DNA of 64,000 bases from Coprococcus sp. OM04-5BH (GCF_003482105.1 NZ_QULM01000002.1:298326-362325); one strand, 5' to 3'. Counted from the first letter of the stretch, positions 24,896 to 34,210 are shown. Numbers and translations: made by a program. Notes: generated by a model from the sequence alone, not told the origin.

Positions 24896-27733
24896 TTACA
24901 CATGCAATTCTGCCTCAGACCTGCCGGTATGATCCTTCTTAACCACTATCTGCTTCTCTATCTTCTCCTTGAGTTCAGACACGTGGGATATAATACCAAC
25001 AAGCTTGTTGCCTTCCGTTACACTGGTCAGTGCATTATATGCCTGTGGCAGGGTCTTCTCCGTATCAAGGGAACCAAAGCCCTCATCCACGAACATTGTA
25101 TCTATCTGGATTCCACCTGCTGACGCCTGAACTTCATCGGAAAGTCCCAGTGCAAGGGAAAGGGACGCCATAAATGACTCGCCTCCGGAAAGGGTCTTTA
25201 CATTTCTCCTGCTTCCGTTGTAATGATCGATAACACAGAGATCAAGACCTACCTGACTCTGTTTGTTATCACTCACCCTGACTCTCTCAAGCTCATACTG
25301 TCCATCCGACATCTTAAGAAATCTTTTATTTGCCCGCTTTATCATTCTGTCAAAATACGTCATCTGAACATAGGTTTCAAACTGTATCTTATCTTTTGAT
25401 GAAACTTTTCCCGACGCCGTATCAGAAAGTGCTGACATCCACCTGAACCGCTCATCAAGTTTTGAAAGCTCATCAGACCTCTTAGTTATGTTAACCTTCT
25501 GGGTCTTATTTGTTGCAATGCGATGTTTAATGTTTTCTATTTCTTTTCTCATACTATTAAGTCTCTGCTGTACTTCTCCCCTTTCAGCCGTAAGCTTTTC
25601 AAGTTCGATTTCAGGAGCACCCTGTAATGACTTTTCAAGGGTTTCTATCTGTGCCATATATGCTGATATGACTTTATCAATATCATTATATGTCTTTTCC
25701 GTCCTGCCATAATCATCCTGCAATTTATTTGCCCGCCTTGCAAATATCTCCATCTGGGCTGCAGCTTCCTTGCGGTTGGCATACTTTAAACCATCCGCCA
25801 GTTCATCACACTGCTCCTTATCACTGTTAAGCTTCGTTTTTAGAGACGCACACTCCTTATCAAGCTCTGTCACTTTGCTTTGGCTATCCACAAGTTTTTT
25901 CTCTGCCTCAGGGATAAGATCTGCAAGCTCATCTCTTCTGGCAATCTTCCTTTTTTCAGAAACAATTTCCTCATTGATTTCAGATATTCTCTGGGATTTT
26001 TCCTTAATATCCGCTGTAAGCTTCTCTGTAATCTCCACAATGTTCAGCACATTTCCCCGACCGGCATTATTACCTGTGTCATCAACATTATCGTCAAATA
26101 CTATTTCTATTTCAGGATAAATCTTAGCCGCCTGACAGATTATATTATTCTTAGCTTCATCAACTCTTGACATCTTAACATTAACATCTGTAGAGCTTTC
26201 ACTTGCAGCATTATGAGCGTCATCACTGATTTTCTTTGCCAGGTCAAGCTTTTCCTTGGTAAGCTCCTTGTTCATATCACTGATAACCGCAAGCTTTGGA
26301 TGTTTTGTTGAACCACATACAGGACACTCATCTCCATCCTTCAGATTACTTGCGAGGATACCAGCCTGCTCATCTCTGTAGGCCTTGTCCATAGCCTCAT
26401 ATGCCTTGCGTCTTTCATCATATTCCGCACTCAGCTTAAGATATTTTTTTCTGGAAGTTTCCACAAGCTGCTCACGTTTATGAAGATCAGAAATCTTATT
26501 CTGAAGATCTTTCATATCCTCAACATTAAGGGACAACCTGCCTTTATCCGTCTCAAGCTCTGCACGTTTCTCACCGGCAGACATAAGCTTCTCATTTTCA
26601 GCCTTAAGCCTTTCAAGCTCTGTCTGCCTGACTGTGATATCAGTTTTATTCTTCTCAAGCTTAATTTCATTCTGCCTGAGTTTCATTTCAGTATCACTTA
26701 CCTGAAGCTTCAATTCATTTAATCTGTCATACTTTGGAAGCTCAGCCTCAATAACTGCCGCCTGCTTCTGCAATCCTTCCACGTCACCAAGGGCTGATTT
26801 TGCTGCTTTAAATTCCTCCTCCGCATGCTGTTTTTTATCCTTTGCCTGCTCAAGGGATATCTTTGTCTTATCCAGTTCTTTCTTTGATCTATCTAATTCC
26901 TGAGCCTTACCGATCAATTTATCAAGTTCTTCTTTTTGGTTATCTATTTCATTATACTTTTTTTCATGAACATCTGCCGCTTCGGTGTCATTTTCAATCA
27001 ATGTATCAATGAGTTCAACTATATCGGCGGTCAAGAGTCCACCTGCCTTAGCCTTATCCACCTTAATAGATAAAACATCATCCTCATGGCAGACAATTCC
27101 TGAGACGTACTGGTCTATGCTCTTCTTCATATCATCCCGAGTGCGTCTGATCTCCGCAGTCTCCTTCTGGAGTGCAGCCTGAAGTTCGCCATACTTAGCT
27201 GTGTGAAATAATTCACTGAATATCTTTCTTCTGTCATCTGTCGATGCTAACAGTAATTTAAGGAAATCTCCCTGTGCAAGCATTGATATCTGGGTGAACT
27301 GACTCCTGTCCACACCAAGAAGATTTTTGATCTGTTCTGCAACAACCTTTCTGTCTGAAATAACCACTCCGTCAGGCCTCAGATATTCAACTTTTGCGGA
27401 ATCTATCTTTGTTCCCTCGCCCCTCTTCTTGGCTCTTTCCTGCTCAGGCCAGCGCTTTATCTTATACTCTTCTCCCCTATGCTCAAATACCAGCTCTACA
27501 AATGTCTCTGTATCCGTTGCAGCATAGGTTGAACGGAGCATTTTCGAATCTCGATTTACTCCGCTTGGTGCGTCATATAGTGCATAGCATATGGCGTCAA
27601 ATATGGTTGTCTTTCCTGCTCCGGTGTCTCCGGTTATAAGGTACAGTCCATTATCCCCCAGCTTCTCAAGAGGAAGCTTCTGCTCTCCGGCATATGGACC
27701 AAATGCTGACATGGTTAAATTTAATGGTCTCAT
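24896..27733 (-). CDS. sbcC: Exonuclease subunit SbcC (Rad50-like SMC ATPase)
   Basis: The 945-residue protein has an N-terminal ATPase half (Walker A GDTGAGKTT at 35-43) and a long coiled coil (about 180-760) broken by the zinc hook C470-PVC473. The C-terminal half carries signature TLSGGESFMASLSLALGLSD and Walker B TMFVDEGFGSLD. With SbcD it cleaves hairpins and protein-blocked ends. The start shares one base with the sbcD stop (TAATG). Confidence 0.96.
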   Translation of the reverse strand: MRPLNLTMSAFGPYAGEQKLPLEKLGDNGLYLITGDTGAGKTTIFDAICYALYDAPSGVNRDSKMLRSTYAATDTETFVELVFEHRGEEYKIKRWPEQERAKKRGEGTKIDSAKVEYLRPDGVVISDRKVVAEQIKNLLGVDRSQFTQISMLAQGDFLKLLLASTDDRRKIFSELFHTAKYGELQAALQKETAEIRRTRDDMKKSIDQYVSGIVCHEDDVLSIKVDKAKAGGLLTADIVELIDTLIENDTEAADVHEKKYNEIDNQKEELDKLIGKAQELDRSKKELDKTKISLEQAKDKKQHAEEEFKAAKSALGDVEGLQKQAAVIEAELPKYDRLNELKLQVSDTEMKLRQNEIKLEKNKTDITVRQTELERLKAENEKLMSAGEKRAELETDKGRLSLNVEDMKDLQNKISDLHKREQLVETSRKKYLKLSAEYDERRKAYEAMDKAYRDEQAGILASNLKDGDECPVCGSTKHPKLAVISDMNKELTKEKLDLAKKISDDAHNAASESSTDVNVKMSRVDEAKNNIICQAAKIYPEIEIVFDDNVDDTGNNAGRGNVLNIVEITEKLTADIKEKSQRISEINEEIVSEKRKIARRDELADLIPEAEKKLVDSQSKVTELDKECASLKTKLNSDKEQCDELADGLKYANRKEAAAQMEIFARRANKLQDDYGRTEKTYNDIDKVISAYMAQIETLEKSLQGAPEIELEKLTAERGEVQQRLNSMRKEIENIKHRIATNKTQKVNITKRSDELSKLDERFRWMSALSDTASGKVSSKDKIQFETYVQMTYFDRMIKRANKRFLKMSDGQYELERVRVSDNKQSQVGLDLCVIDHYNGSRRNVKTLSGGESFMASLSLALGLSDEVQASAGGIQIDTMFVDEGFGSLDTEKTLPQAYNALTSVTEGNKLVGIISHVSELKEKIEKQIVVKKDHTGRSEAELHV

Positions 27734-28875
27734 TACTCTTCCTCCTTAAACACTTTATTTATAAGCTCTTCCATGAACTCTCTCTGCTCAGGGCTCATAG
27801 ACTTATTGTTCTGTTTCTCATACAACTCCTCAAAGAGGTCTATAGGCTGCTTTCCTTCTAGCACCGCCCCCTCCTCAATTATATTGTCTGTCCTGGTTCT
27901 TGTATTGTCATAACGAAGCTTCATAATATTAGGATAGATCACCCGAAGCTTACCAAGGGCGTCCGGTATATCCTCCTCATCGGTAAGAACCACATAGATA
28001 TAATCCTCCACAGGTGTGCCCTCGTAGTATGCTTTGTCTGTAAGCTCTGCAAATGTCCCCTTGATCTCCCTTAAGTCTCTCATAGGTACAAGCTCAACAG
28101 TCCTAAGTTCTATCTTTTTATTTTCAGGAATATCGATCACTGTAACGGACTTATGATGTTTTGCCTCAGAAAGGGAATACTTAAGTGGTGTTCCTGAATA
28201 TCTTACAGTATCCCTGCCTACCTTCTGCGGTCCGTGTATATGCCCCAATGCCACATAGTCAAATGGGGCAAATACCCCCACATCCACATTATCAAGTCCA
28301 CCAATATTCTCCTCTGAATCCGAACGTTCTGCACCGGTAACAAACTGATGAGCCACAAGAATATTTGTAGTAGTCTCATCAATATCCATGTGCTCTATTG
28401 CTACACGACAGGCACCGGTGTAATCCTTGATATCCTCTGCCTCATCCTTGAATATATTCTTCACTGTTACAGGCTTCACAAAAGGCAGCATATATATATT
28501 CGCTGATATACCATCAGAACCTTCAAGTCTCATTGGCTCCACATTCCCATCATAAACCGGTGCAATATGAATACCGCTAAGATCAATAAGGCCGGACGCA
28601 AATGATAACTTCACCGCTGAATCATGGTTTCCGCTAATGATATACACCTGCAGCTTTCTCTTCGCCAGAGATGTAAGGAATCGGTCAAGAAGCTTCACCG
28701 CGTCCTCGCTTGGCATTGTCCTGTCATAGACGTCACCGGCTATTATGACCCCATCCGGCTTCTCATCGTCTATGATGTTTAATATTCTCTTTAATATGTA
28801 CTCCTGATCCTCCAGCATGGAAAACTCGTTGACACGCTTTCCTATATGAAGGTCGGATAAATGAATAAGACGCAT
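27733..28875 (-). CDS. sbcD: Exonuclease subunit SbcD (Mre11-like)
   Basis: The 380-residue metallophosphoesterase nuclease has HLSDLHIGK, GDVYDR, SGNHDS and ALGHIHGPQK in order. These are the metal-binding motifs of Mre11/SbcD. The start at 28875 has GGAGG about 9 bases ahead (GGAGGGAGATTAC). It is translationally coupled to sbcC. The 203 bases upstream hold no terminator I can see, so it may be read through from the coiled-coil gene at 29079-30284. Confidence 0.95.
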   Translation of the reverse strand: MRLIHLSDLHIGKRVNEFSMLEDQEYILKRILNIIDDEKPDGVIIAGDVYDRTMPSEDAVKLLDRFLTSLAKRKLQVYIISGNHDSAVKLSFASGLIDLSGIHIAPVYDGNVEPMRLEGSDGISANIYMLPFVKPVTVKNIFKDEAEDIKDYTGACRVAIEHMDIDETTTNILVAHQFVTGAERSDSEENIGGLDNVDVGVFAPFDYVALGHIHGPQKVGRDTVRYSGTPLKYSLSEAKHHKSVTVIDIPENKKIELRTVELVPMRDLREIKGTFAELTDKAYYEGTPVEDYIYVVLTDEEDIPDALGKLRVIYPNIMKLRYDNTRTRTDNIIEEGAVLEGKQPIDLFEELYEKQNNKSMSPEQREFMEELINKVFKEEE

Positions 28876-29078
28876 GTAATCTCCCTCCTTCAATAAAATA
28901 TAAGTTAATTCCTACCAATTCAGCCCATGATGTATTGAATATTCCTTTTTCATTAACTTTCCGTCTACTCTTATTTTCGACTTTTCTCTTCAATCTCCTA
29001 ATTAATTATGGACTATTTTCTGTCTAAATTCTACATATTTCAGTCGACAAATGTAAACTGCGTCCAAAACAGTTTTCT

Positions 29079-30284
29079 CTACCCCACCATATCTTCTATA
29101 TTTTCCACCACATGTATTTCCTCCTGCATGCTGCTCTCCACCTGCTGCTTTACATCCTGCTTATCATCAGCCTCTGAAATCCCCACAATGCTTTTCACTT
29201 CTTCCAGATTTGCCTCGCAGGTGTCGGCAAGTGAATCACAATCTATATAATCCGTAAGGGCATACAGACAATCAAGTTCCCCGGTCTTTGACTTTCTCTC
29301 AAGTCTGAGTTCCTTTAATCGCTTAAACACCTTGTAGCCCTGTGCCACGTTGCAATTTGCAGCTTCGGTTTCCAAAAGTATATCTTCGATTTCCTTATCT
29401 ATCTCTGCAATGTCTAACTTAAGATTTGTTATATACTGTCCTGCATTTCTGTAGAACTCAGCCTGCTGCCTTGCAAATGAAAGCCAATCGTTTTCTTTTC
29501 CATCATAAGGAGTATAATTTCTCTCTTCCACGTTAATTATTTCCTCTCTATCTTCATCTTCTGTATGTCTAGCATTAACTCTTCTCTCAAAATTGGGCTT
29601 GTTTACTTCTGCCTCATATATATCGTCTCTCTGAAGACGCTTATCCTTAAGTACGCAATTCTCAAATAGCTCATCATATTTTCTCGGCTTATATTTTCTG
29701 GTTTCGAGCCCTTTAATAGCCTTAAGCGCCTGCTTGGCCTTTGTAGCATTAGCATTTGTACCCAGGTTGACCTGAAAGTACTCTATCCTCTGGAGTTCGT
29801 CCTTAATCTCTCTCCTGTTCTCACGGCACACCCTGAGCAGTTCTATCAGATCTATGGCTTCGTCATCATTTGTCTCGCACAATTCAATATAGTGGAGTAT
29901 ATCGCAGATTTTCTGATCTATATCTGAATGTTTCTTAGCTAGATAGTCCCGATAATTTTTAATCCCCGATACAAGATATATGAAGTGTGTAAGATATTCT
30001 CCCCAATCCATCTCAGACAGGTCATAAGACGATGCGTTTTTCTCTATCTCATCTGTCACTTCATCATAAATAATCTCCTTAACCGTTGATACAGATTTAT
30101 CCTCTATGGGAACCATGCAATAAAATGCTGCCTTCTTGCCAACATTTACCCGTCCATTTGCCTGTGCAAATGTAAATGTCTCGGCGTCATGTTGATCCGT
30201 TGCCACAACCAGTTGATCACCCTGTCCAAGCTTATAATAATTGCCACTGTAATCCATAATGTAATATAATAAATCTGTTCCCAT
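29079..30284 (-). CDS. Unknown coiled-coil protein, 401 residues
   Basis: I do not recognise the family. It starts MGTDLLYYIMDYSGNYYKLG, and the first 80 residues look like a small beta-rich domain (LVVATDQHDAETFTF, VNVGKKAAFYCMVPIED). The rest is highly charged and helical, with coiled-coil stretches at about 95-185 and 275-375 and a low-complexity acidic tail. No membrane segment is visible and few Cys occur. The start at 30284 is chosen for GGAGG 5 bases ahead. It is upstream of sbcDC in the same direction. Two tandem family 1 elements lie 40-190 bases ahead of it. Confidence 0.75.
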   Translation of the reverse strand: MGTDLLYYIMDYSGNYYKLGQGDQLVVATDQHDAETFTFAQANGRVNVGKKAAFYCMVPIEDKSVSTVKEIIYDEVTDEIEKNASSYDLSEMDWGEYLTHFIYLVSGIKNYRDYLAKKHSDIDQKICDILHYIELCETNDDEAIDLIELLRVCRENRREIKDELQRIEYFQVNLGTNANATKAKQALKAIKGLETRKYKPRKYDELFENCVLKDKRLQRDDIYEAEVNKPNFERRVNARHTEDEDREEIINVEERNYTPYDGKENDWLSFARQQAEFYRNAGQYITNLKLDIAEIDKEIEDILLETEAANCNVAQGYKVFKRLKELRLERKSKTGELDCLYALTDYIDCDSLADTCEANLEEVKSIVGISEADDKQDVKQQVESSMQEEIHVVENIEDMVG

Positions 30285-30323
30285 GGGCACCTCCAAAACA
30301 CTAAATAAATACAACAATAAATT

Positions 30324-30393
30324 GAGCAGCAACCATTTATAATTGCCTACGGCAAGGGTTGCTGCAGCGTAACGATGTCACAGACATCATTAC
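30324..30393 (-). repeat. Two-hairpin element, family 1 (copy B, 70 bp)
   Basis: This is a full copy, 78 bp from copy C and nearly identical to it. On the minus strand it ends 40 bases ahead of the start codon of the coiled-coil gene. It is the only copy not itself next to a terminator; copy C lies between. Confidence 0.9.
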
Positions 30394-30401
30394 AATAACT
30401 T

Positions 30402-30471
30402 GAGCAGCAACCATTTATAATTGCCTATGGCAAGGGTTGCTGCAGCGTAACGATGTCACGGACATCATTAC
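30402..30471 (-). repeat. Two-hairpin element, family 1 (copy C, 70 bp)
   Basis: Hairpin I is GTAATGATGTC-CGT-GACATCGTTAC. Hairpin II has outer arms GCAGCAACC/GGTTGCTGC and inner TTGCC/GGCAA. It starts 5 bases behind the T-run of the terminator of the WYL regulator gene. Copies B and C with that terminator fill the 312-base gap 30285-30596. Confidence 0.9.
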
Positions 30472-30475
30472 AATA

Positions 30476-30516
30476 ATAAAAAAGAACCAATAGGTTTTTG
30501 TCCCTATCTGGTTCTT
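30476..30516 (-). terminator. Terminator of the WYL regulator gene
   Basis: AAGAACCA/TGGTTCTT with further inner pairing TAGG/CCTA is followed on the minus strand by TTTTTTATTATTG, 80 bases after the stop codon. Confidence 0.85.
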
Positions 30517-30596
30517 ATTATACAGAACAAGGTGTCCCATAAACACACCTTGCATACCGAATCTATGTTCATTTATAAGTCTAAGTTTGCTAAACC

Positions 30597-31589
30597 TTAT
30601 TTTCTATATTGTCTGATCAGCCGGTCTATCTCCTCATTCATCAATGCCACCACATTGTCCGGAGACACAAGCTTCACGCCCTCTCCCAGTCCTATGACCC
30701 AAGCCAAAAACTGTCGGCTGACTGCCACATCTACGCTCACATAAAAATGCTTATCATCTATGGGAATCATAGTCACATCTTTTCCAAAACGATCTATAAC
30801 AACCCCTGCAAGTGAATTGTCACACTCTATCCGTACCGTTTCTTCTTTTCCTGCATACATGCCAAATACTTTTCTGGCATACGCTGCCATGTCAAAGGAT
30901 TTAAACTCCTGTTCACCTTCTCTGTGTCTGCCGTTTGACTGGATATGCAACATCTTGTCCACCCGGAAGTGCTTTATTATCTTCTCTGAACTGTCATATG
31001 CTATGAGGTAGTAATTTTCATCATCCCAGGATAATGACCACGGACTTACCTCATACAAAGCTCCATTATGGCGAAGTTCCATTTTTTTAGCCACATTCCA
31101 CTGGAAATATTGAAAGGTTATCCTTGAATTTTCCGCTATAGCTGTATGTATCCTGTCCACATTATAGTAAATGCTTTCATTCATGGTCTTAACGCGGCCG
31201 GCAACAAATACCTGTCTGTGCAGCTGTGATGCTTCATATTTGCTGGCAAGCCCCTCGATCTTCTTAATGAGTTCATTTGACTTCTTAACTGTTATGAATT
31301 TCGCAGACTGAACAGAATCAACCAACAGTTTCAACTCCGCAAGCTCAAACTGCCTGTTGCCAACATAATATGAATAAGTTCTGTCCTCCTGCTTTCCGAT
31401 AACATCCAACCCATAAATTCTGAGATTTTCAATATCGTTATACAAACTCTTACGCTCTGCACTTATATCGTACGCTGCCAATGCCTCAATTATCTCAGGC
31501 ATGGTAATGCTATGTGTTTCATCTGTCCTCTCAAGAAGGATCTTCATTAGATATATAAGCTTTAATTTCTGATTTGATGACTTAGGCAT
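30597..31589 (-). CDS. WYL-domain transcriptional regulator (YafY/PafC type)
   Basis: The 330-residue protein has an N-terminal winged helix-turn-helix (about 1-80, ITMPEIIEALAAYDISAERK), a central WYL domain (about 140-225, including YEVSPWSLSWDDENYYLIAYD) and a C-terminal WCX extension. WYL proteins bind nucleic-acid ligands and often control DNA-damage or defence genes. No target operon is evident next to it. The gene is followed by its own terminator. Confidence 0.92.
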   Translation of the reverse strand: MPKSSNQKLKLIYLMKILLERTDETHSITMPEIIEALAAYDISAERKSLYNDIENLRIYGLDVIGKQEDRTYSYYVGNRQFELAELKLLVDSVQSAKFITVKKSNELIKKIEGLASKYEASQLHRQVFVAGRVKTMNESIYYNVDRIHTAIAENSRITFQYFQWNVAKKMELRHNGALYEVSPWSLSWDDENYYLIAYDSSEKIIKHFRVDKMLHIQSNGRHREGEQEFKSFDMAAYARKVFGMYAGKEETVRIECDNSLAGVVIDRFGKDVTMIPIDDKHFYVSVDVAVSRQFLAWVIGLGEGVKLVSPDNVVALMNEEIDRLIRQYRK

Positions 31590-31616
31590 CCTATTTCTCC
31601 CCTGTACAAACTGTCA

Positions 31617-32060
31617 TCATTTTACCATTTGCTGATAAAACTCCACTGCTCCGGCTAAGCCCTCATCACTTGGAAGCTTCTCGCCTCTCCTGCGAAACAA
31701 TCCGGAAAAGCCGGTTGTAGCTACCTCTTGTGTTTTGCAGTAATATCTGCCCTTTATTGTATAATTTTTCTTATTTAATATCTTCTCTACTGCCTTAAAT
31801 GACGAATTTCCCTCGTAGGTGCTGATCAAAAATGTTTCTCTGCCCTCCGGGAAATACTTGGAAATGTAATTTAAAAATGCTTTGAAGAATTTGCCGGGAC
31901 AATCACCCACTACAACACCGATCATGTCATATTCCGTCAGATCAATCTTCATGGAAAGCTGTCCATCTATCAAGTCAACATCATTGCCATTTGATAGCTT
32001 TTCCAGCAAAGTGTATGTATCATCATTAGGAATTGATGTATATACTATCGCTACTTTCAT
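31617..32060 (-). CDS. Flavodoxin-like protein
   Basis: The 147-residue protein has a flavodoxin-type alpha/beta start (MKVAIVYTSIPNDDTYTLLE), a DMIGVVVGDCPGKFFKAFL segment in the position of the second FMN loop, and FLISTYEGNSSFKAVE near 78. The classical FMN phosphate loop (T/S-x-T-G-x-T) is replaced by TSIPNDDTY, so FMN binding is uncertain. The gene lies 27 bases upstream of the WYL regulator. The 287-base gap before it (32061-32347) is AT-rich and I see nothing in it. Confidence 0.7.
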   Translation of the reverse strand: MKVAIVYTSIPNDDTYTLLEKLSNGNDVDLIDGQLSMKIDLTEYDMIGVVVGDCPGKFFKAFLNYISKYFPEGRETFLISTYEGNSSFKAVEKILNKKNYTIKGRYYCKTQEVATTGFSGLFRRRGEKLPSDEGLAGAVEFYQQMVK

Positions 32061-32347
32061 ATAAAATTTCTCCCCTTGTCTCAGCTTCTGTCTTTATAAT
32101 CCAACATGAAAATATATATAATACTAATTAAATATATTTATACAACAATTCTCAATTACTTTTCAAGCTTAATCTTAAAATCACTACTCCGTATTATCTA
32201 TAATCCCCTGACACATCCAACATATGCAAATGTATTATATATCCTGTCCAATTTCGTTTTCTTTTGCCATAAGTACGAGTTTCTCAAATGACCGGGCAAA
32301 CCGCACGTCATCTTCTTCAGTCCTCCTCCTTTTTTCTGTTTCCTCCG

Positions 32348-33016
32348 CTAATTCTCATAAATAGCCTCCACGATCTTTAATGTGTCATAACCTACCTCAC
32401 ACAGAAGATACAGAACCTTCACGCCACTTCTTTTTGCCTCGTTAAGTGCCTCGCCAAATTCCTTGTGTATGCTCACACATGGTCTGACCTCACGGACTCC
32501 TTCCATCTGCACCACAAATGCCACCGTACAGTCATAGCCGGCCTTGCTTGCACCGGCAAGTTCTCTTAAATGTTTTACTCCACGTTCTGTGGGTGCGTCG
32601 GGAAAATATCCTATACCATCGATCTCCAGGGTGCAGCCCTTAACCTCCATAAGGTACTTCATATCGCCTTTTTCCATATAGAAATCTACTCTTGAAGCTC
32701 CGTATCTATATTCAGGTCTCACCAGGTCATAGTCCTGGGTATCCAACCACTCCTTCACTACCTTATTTGGAGCCTGACTGTCTATGTTCACCCAACCAAG
32801 AGTCTTCTTATACACTGCAACAAGATCATACTTTGTCTTTCTCGCGGGGTTGTCCGACACCTCGAGTCTCACATCGACTCCCGGAAGCAGCAGTTCACGA
32901 CACCTTCCGGTATTCTTAACATGAACCGTCTCTGTCACACCATTTACCATAACATGTGCTATGAAACGGTTTGGACGATCTACAAATTTTCCTTCTATAA
33001 CCTCTCTATATTGCAT
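32348..33016 (-). CDS. sfsA: DNA/RNA nuclease SfsA
   Basis: The 222-residue protein is of standard SfsA length. It has FVDRPNRFIAHV, the NTGRCRELLLPG motif, and the nuclease-like core SRVDFYM, YLMEVKGCTLE, with FPDAPTERGVKHLREL. SfsA was named for maltose phenotypes in E. coli, but the fold is that of a PD-(D/E)XK nuclease. Start at 33016 (third codon of the longest frame): GAGG lies 7-8 bases ahead of it but abuts the earlier ATG. Confidence 0.93.
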   Translation of the reverse strand: MQYREVIEGKFVDRPNRFIAHVMVNGVTETVHVKNTGRCRELLLPGVDVRLEVSDNPARKTKYDLVAVYKKTLGWVNIDSQAPNKVVKEWLDTQDYDLVRPEYRYGASRVDFYMEKGDMKYLMEVKGCTLEIDGIGYFPDAPTERGVKHLRELAGASKAGYDCTVAFVVQMEGVREVRPCVSIHKEFGEALNEAKRSGVKVLYLLCEVGYDTLKIVEAIYEN

Positions 33017-33035
33017 AATCATTCCTCTTATATGT

Positions 33036-33260
33036 TTAATAACATATATCTATATTTTCTTCATCAGCAATCCCATATTGCTTCTTAAATTTTCTAAGAT
33101 CTGCTTCATCTCTTATAAGCATTACATCATGGAATTTTCCTGTATGGATATCCTTAAAGCCTGCCACCTGCTCACCGGTGCATATACTTGATCTTATTGC
33201 AGGCTTTTCATTTGCCCTGTCATAGAGCATTACATTCTTTTTCTTCTTAAACAAATTCAT
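33036..33260 (-). CDS. Small conserved-looking protein, 74 residues, unknown
   Basis: The protein starts MNLFKKKKNVMLYDRANEKP and has a body reading CTGEQVAGFKDIHTGKFHD. It has no membrane segment. It is translationally coupled to the metallopeptidase gene (TAATG) with AGGAAG ahead, which supports it being a real gene. A 19-base gap separates it from sfsA. I cannot assign a function. Confidence 0.7.
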   Translation of the reverse strand: MNLFKKKKNVMLYDRANEKPAIRSSICTGEQVAGFKDIHTGKFHDVMLIRDEADLRKFKKQYGIADEENIDICY

Positions 33261-33838
33261 TACATTCTTCCTATAATACTGCTGCCATTGTCCTTAAGCC
33301 ACTTTTTCGCCTTTTTATAATCCGGCAGTACCTTCTGAACCTCTGCCCAGAAAGCAGCCGAATGATCCATATGTATTCTATGGCACAGTTCATGAACAAC
33401 CACATAATCGATCACATCCGGTGGTGTAAGCATAAGCAGGCAGTTAAAGTTCAGATTTCCCTTTTCACTGCAGCTTCCCCATCTGGATTTCTGGTTCCGT
33501 ATGGTGATCCTGCCGTAGCTTATGCCATTTGCCCCAACCATAGGTGCATAATGCTTCACCCTATCAGGAATGTATGCCAGTGCCTCTTCAGCCAGCTTCT
33601 TAATATCATCCATGGATAACATTGGCTGTTTCCTCGCTTCAAGCTCTGAATTTCTCACCTGCATTTGCTCCAGGTGCTTATTGATCCACGACTGTTTTTC
33701 ATTCAATATCTGGTCTATCTCCTTTTCCGTGATACGACGCGGCACTCTGAGAGTCACTGTCAGATCAGGCTTAACTTCTATTGATACTGTTTTTCTGTTT
33801 GAACGTATTATTGTTACGTCTGTTTTTTGAGAGTACAT
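33260..33838 (-). CDS. YgjP/SprT-like zinc metallopeptidase (M48 superfamily)
   Basis: The 192-residue protein has the zinc motif VVHELCHRIHMDHS (HExxH form HELCH), preceded by SRWGSCSEKGNLNFNCLLML, a hallmark of the YgjP/DUF45 family. The function is unknown; some members sit beside restriction systems. The start at 33838 has GAGGA 8-9 bases ahead and follows the XRE gene by one base, so the three genes XRE, peptidase and 74-residue protein form one operon. Confidence 0.88.
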   Translation of the reverse strand: MYSQKTDVTIIRSNRKTVSIEVKPDLTVTLRVPRRITEKEIDQILNEKQSWINKHLEQMQVRNSELEARKQPMLSMDDIKKLAEEALAYIPDRVKHYAPMVGANGISYGRITIRNQKSRWGSCSEKGNLNFNCLLMLTPPDVIDYVVVHELCHRIHMDHSAAFWAEVQKVLPDYKKAKKWLKDNGSSIIGRM

Positions 33839-33839
33839 T

Positions 33840-34055
33840 TTATTTTCCTCTTTTCTCAACTTCCAGATCGAGACCTAACAAATTGATCAAATCTATTGTT
33901 TTCCCTATTTCTGCCGTAGCCTTTCCTCGTTCAAGATCCGATATAAAGCTTACACTGAACCCTGTAAAATCAGACAAATATGCCTGAGTGTATCCCAGTT
34001 CCTTTCTTCTTTTTCGGATTGCTTCCCCAAGAACTTTTGAGTCTATTATCTTCAT
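33840..34055 (-). CDS. XRE-family regulator (HipB/Y4mF-like), 71 residues
   Basis: The single helix-turn-helix domain has LGEAIRKRRKELGYTQAYLS, FTGFSVSFISDLERGKATAEIGK, then LINLLGLDLEVEKRGK. This is the HipB/y4mF group seen as antitoxins and small autoregulators. No HipA-like or HigB-like toxin follows; the next gene is a metallopeptidase. Three CCGTACGG palindromes at 38-bp steps lie directly upstream and are likely its operators. Confidence 0.9.
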   Translation of the reverse strand: MKIIDSKVLGEAIRKRRKELGYTQAYLSDFTGFSVSFISDLERGKATAEIGKTIDLINLLGLDLEVEKRGK

Positions 34056-34124
34056 ATCGTTTTCCTTTATTATTAGTCATTATAAAACTCGCCTGGCAAA
34101 CAATTCTTTCAAATTAAAGTTTTA

Positions 34125-34210
34125 GCCGTACGACTTATTTTATATATTATGTCACAAATTACGCCGTACGGCAATATTTTTTATACTTTTGCATGTTTTA
34201 GCCGTACGGT
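34125..34210 (-). promoter_or_regulatory. Three CCGTACGG-type operators at exact 38-bp spacing
   Basis: GCCGTACGAC (34125-34134), GCCGTACGGC (34163-34172) and GCCGTACGGT (34201-34210) are each 38 bp apart. They lie between the recombinase stop and the XRE start. On the minus strand TTGCCG inside the middle site and CATAAT 17 bases later form a plausible promoter, so occupancy would block it. Confidence 0.78.

Noticed and set aside
28763..28993. Extra small gene between sbcD and the coiled-coil gene
   Set aside because: It overlaps the sbcD start in another frame, has no ribosome site and shows no family resemblance.
32106..32291. 61-codon plus-strand frame in the gap before sfsA
   Set aside because: AT-rich, Ile/Tyr-rich translation without a ribosome site; typical of chance frames.
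33260..34055. Classical toxin-antitoxin pair (HipBA or HigBA)
   Set aside because: The XRE protein is HipB-like but the next gene is a YgjP-type peptidase and no toxin fold is present.
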